A stretch of 25,309 bases of DNA from Methanosarcinales archaeon (GTDB lineage: Archaea > Halobacteriota > Methanosarcinia > DSM-18856 > Methermicoccaceae), in NCBI GenBank assembly GCA_003661015.1, contig QMVI01000002.1:1-25309 (forward strand), in the 5' to 3' direction. Made by a program: the position numbers and the translations under genes. How positions within the stretch are numbered: the first letter of the stretch is position 1; the number at the start of each line of letters is the position of its first letter. This document shows, piece by piece, positions 24,171 through 25,309 of this stretch. Under the pieces are notes generated by a model. That model was given only the letters and a program-made list of their open reading frames with translations, searched no databases and had not been told where the DNA came from.

Positions 24171-25309
24171 TTTACCCCTCCTTCAAGCACTTCATCAACG
24201 TCTCCCACTACCAGCTCATCCTCCACACCTTCCAGGATGGTCAGATATTTTCCACCCATCCCCTCGACAGTGCCCTCGACAATGTATTCTATATCAACCT
24301 CTTCGTCTGGTCTGATTCTTATATCCCATGAGTAGTCGTACATATTGCCCATCATGTTTTCACTTGGATGCGGAGTAGGGTACTTTATCGTGTGCTCGCA
24401 GAGCTCGTGTAGCACAAACCTCTGGACTTTCTGTGAGAAGTTCCTCACCTTTATCCTCACCTTGTTCCCGTCCATTTCCCTATCGATGTGTATTCCCCCC
24501 ACGATTTTGGCAACAATCGGCTCCACATCTGGTGGCTCTCGCTCGAGTACCTCACCCACTTTCTCTGCCATGAGAGGTAGCATTTTACTTATTACAAGCT
24601 CTTTTCCTTTCCTTTTGCTCACAGTTTCCTTCTTGGACAGATATGCCCTGAGTTTCCTTCCAACCTCTCTTAGTGCCCCTTCTATCTCTCTTTCTATTTC
24701 GGGTACGTGAGCAATCGCTTCCTTCGCTTCTGAGAGGTAAGGGATATTCACAGATGCGACATGCACCATTATCACAACCGGTCCAACCGGAATACCGCCC
24801 CCCGGCTGTTGTAATGAGTAAAGTTTCCAGTTCATTCTTTCTATCACGTTTGTGATTGCACATGCACTCTGCTGGTAAAGGAGTGGGACTTTGTTTGCAA
24901 ATCTGAGTATGGTTGCTCTTTCGTCTTTGGGTAGCTCTCCACCGTATGCTATTGCACCCTCCACAAGAAATGGATAGCCTTTATAAACAGAGGGCTTTCT
25001 TGTCACGGTTGCTATGAAATCTACGTCATACTCTTTTCTTATGCTCTCGTACATCAGCCTTTCCGTGATAGGGGACAGACAGTCTACAGGGGGCGATTTC
25101 ATGCTCACCGAATGGAAGGCATCCAGCAGTTTTATTGCATCCTCTCTACCAAGCAAATCTGGTCTGGTCGATGGTTCTATTCCTGCTTTTTTGCATACAT
25201 CCTTTGCGGTAAGTCTTCCAATCCTCGAAAACGAGTTCACAAGAAACGATTCAAGGGTTGTATGCTCTGCCCTCCTCAACATACTCATGAGTGTTCCCAA
25301 CTCCATACC
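24149..25309 (-). CDS. top6B: DNA topoisomerase VI subunit B, C-terminal part (5' truncated by window edge)
   Basis: ATP-operated subunit of topoisomerase VI. The frame is open to the window edge, so the N-terminal GHKL ATPase fold lies outside. Present are the H2TH region (LESFLVNSFSRIGRLTAKDV, then CKKAGIEPSTRPDLL), the transducer domain with PFLVEGAIAYGGELP and the switch-lysine segment VIERMNWKLYSLQQPGG, and a C-terminal extra domain (about the last 100 residues, WDIRIRPDEEVDIEYIVEG) of the kind seen in methanosarcinal enzymes. It overlaps top6A by 22 bases, the usual top6B-top6A order. TAA stop. Confidence 0.95.
   Translation of the reverse strand, partial: GMELGTLMSMLRRAEHTTLESFLVNSFSRIGRLTAKDVCKKAGIEPSTRPDLLGREDAIKLLDAFHSVSMKSPPVDCLSPITERLMYESIRKEYDVDFIATVTRKPSVYKGYPFLVEGAIAYGGELPKDERATILRFANKVPLLYQQSACAITNVIERMNWKLYSLQQPGGGIPVGPVVIMVHVASVNIPYLSEAKEAIAHVPEIEREIEGALREVGRKLRAYLSKKETVSKRKGKELVISKMLPLMAEKVGEVLEREPPDVEPIVAKIVGGIHIDREMDGNKVRIKVRNFSQKVQRFVLHELCEHTIKYPTPHPSENMMGNMYDYSWDIRIRPDEEVDIEYIVEGTVEGMGGKYLTILEGVEDELVVGDVDEVLEGGVKWLRSKR

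Noticed and set aside
1..25309. TGA recoding (selenocysteine or Trp)
   Set aside because: No gene is interrupted by TGA, and 15 genes use TGA as a well-placed stop, often inside ATGA or TGATG overlaps.

Overview
The window is a gene-dense, moderately AT-leaning euryarchaeal chromosome segment carrying almost only informational and core metabolic genes. The archaeal markers are DNA topoisomerase VI A and B, the small primase subunit, archaeal class I CCA-adding enzyme, SRP19, cupin-type phosphoglucose isomerase, a geranylgeranyl-reductase-like flavoprotein, DPH6, and the archaeal families UPF0058, UPF0179 and UPF0282. A bacterial-type gyrase A subunit beside topoisomerase VI points to a gyrase-containing euryarchaeal lineage such as methanogens, Archaeoglobi or relatives. 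No rRNA, tRNA, CRISPR array, insertion sequence or prophage was seen. No stretch over 300 bases lacks a gene; the longest gap is about 190 bases, at 10991-11178.

The main result concerns the genetic code. I assign 26 genes. On my reading 15 end in TGA, 11 in TAA and none in TAG. Five genes are interrupted in frame, and every interruption is TAG, six codons in all: an NDP-sugar epimerase (3365), a family 2 glycosyltransferase (6690 and 6753), argininosuccinate lyase (14994, minus strand), a DUF123/GIY-YIG protein (16757) and acetylornithine aminotransferase (22825). Past each TAG the same frame continues with family-specific sequence. In DUF123 the family's Cys/His C-terminal motif lies after the TAG. 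In argH, reading through the TAG gives a TGA that makes a 4-base ATGA overlap with the smc start. The simplest explanation is that TAG is a sense codon here, most likely pyrrolysine as in pylS/pylT archaea, used in ordinary housekeeping genes rather than only in methylamine methyltransferases. No pyl gene lies in the window, so the amino acid is inferred.

Layout. Plus strand 1-4027 is a tightly overlapping cluster: gyrA (5' truncated), acylphosphatase, MTH1187-type thiamine-binding protein, DUF4013 membrane protein, NDP-sugar epimerase. Minus strand 6331-4008 is UPF0179, thpR, cca, a probable RNA-end-processing operon. A glycosyltransferase (6390-7097, plus) is followed by minus-strand single genes: dph6, UPF0282 metallohydrolase, DHH phosphoesterase and FAD oxidoreductase. 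UPF0058 (plus) then faces the argH-smc operon (minus). DUF123 diverges from argH. Hsp20, then priS with its upstream AI-2E/PerM-type membrane protein, are on the minus strand; SRP19 (plus) diverges from the membrane protein. The cupin PGI (minus) diverges from the aspS-argD operon (plus). The top6B-top6A operon (minus, top6B truncated) closes the window.

Many monocistronic genes show a TATA-like element about 25-28 bases before the start codon and no clear Shine-Dalgarno sequence, suggesting leaderless mRNAs. In several divergent pairs one near-palindromic AT element lies about the right distance from both starts. Genes inside operons and a few others (UPF0058, hsp20, top6A, thpR) have good Shine-Dalgarno sequences.
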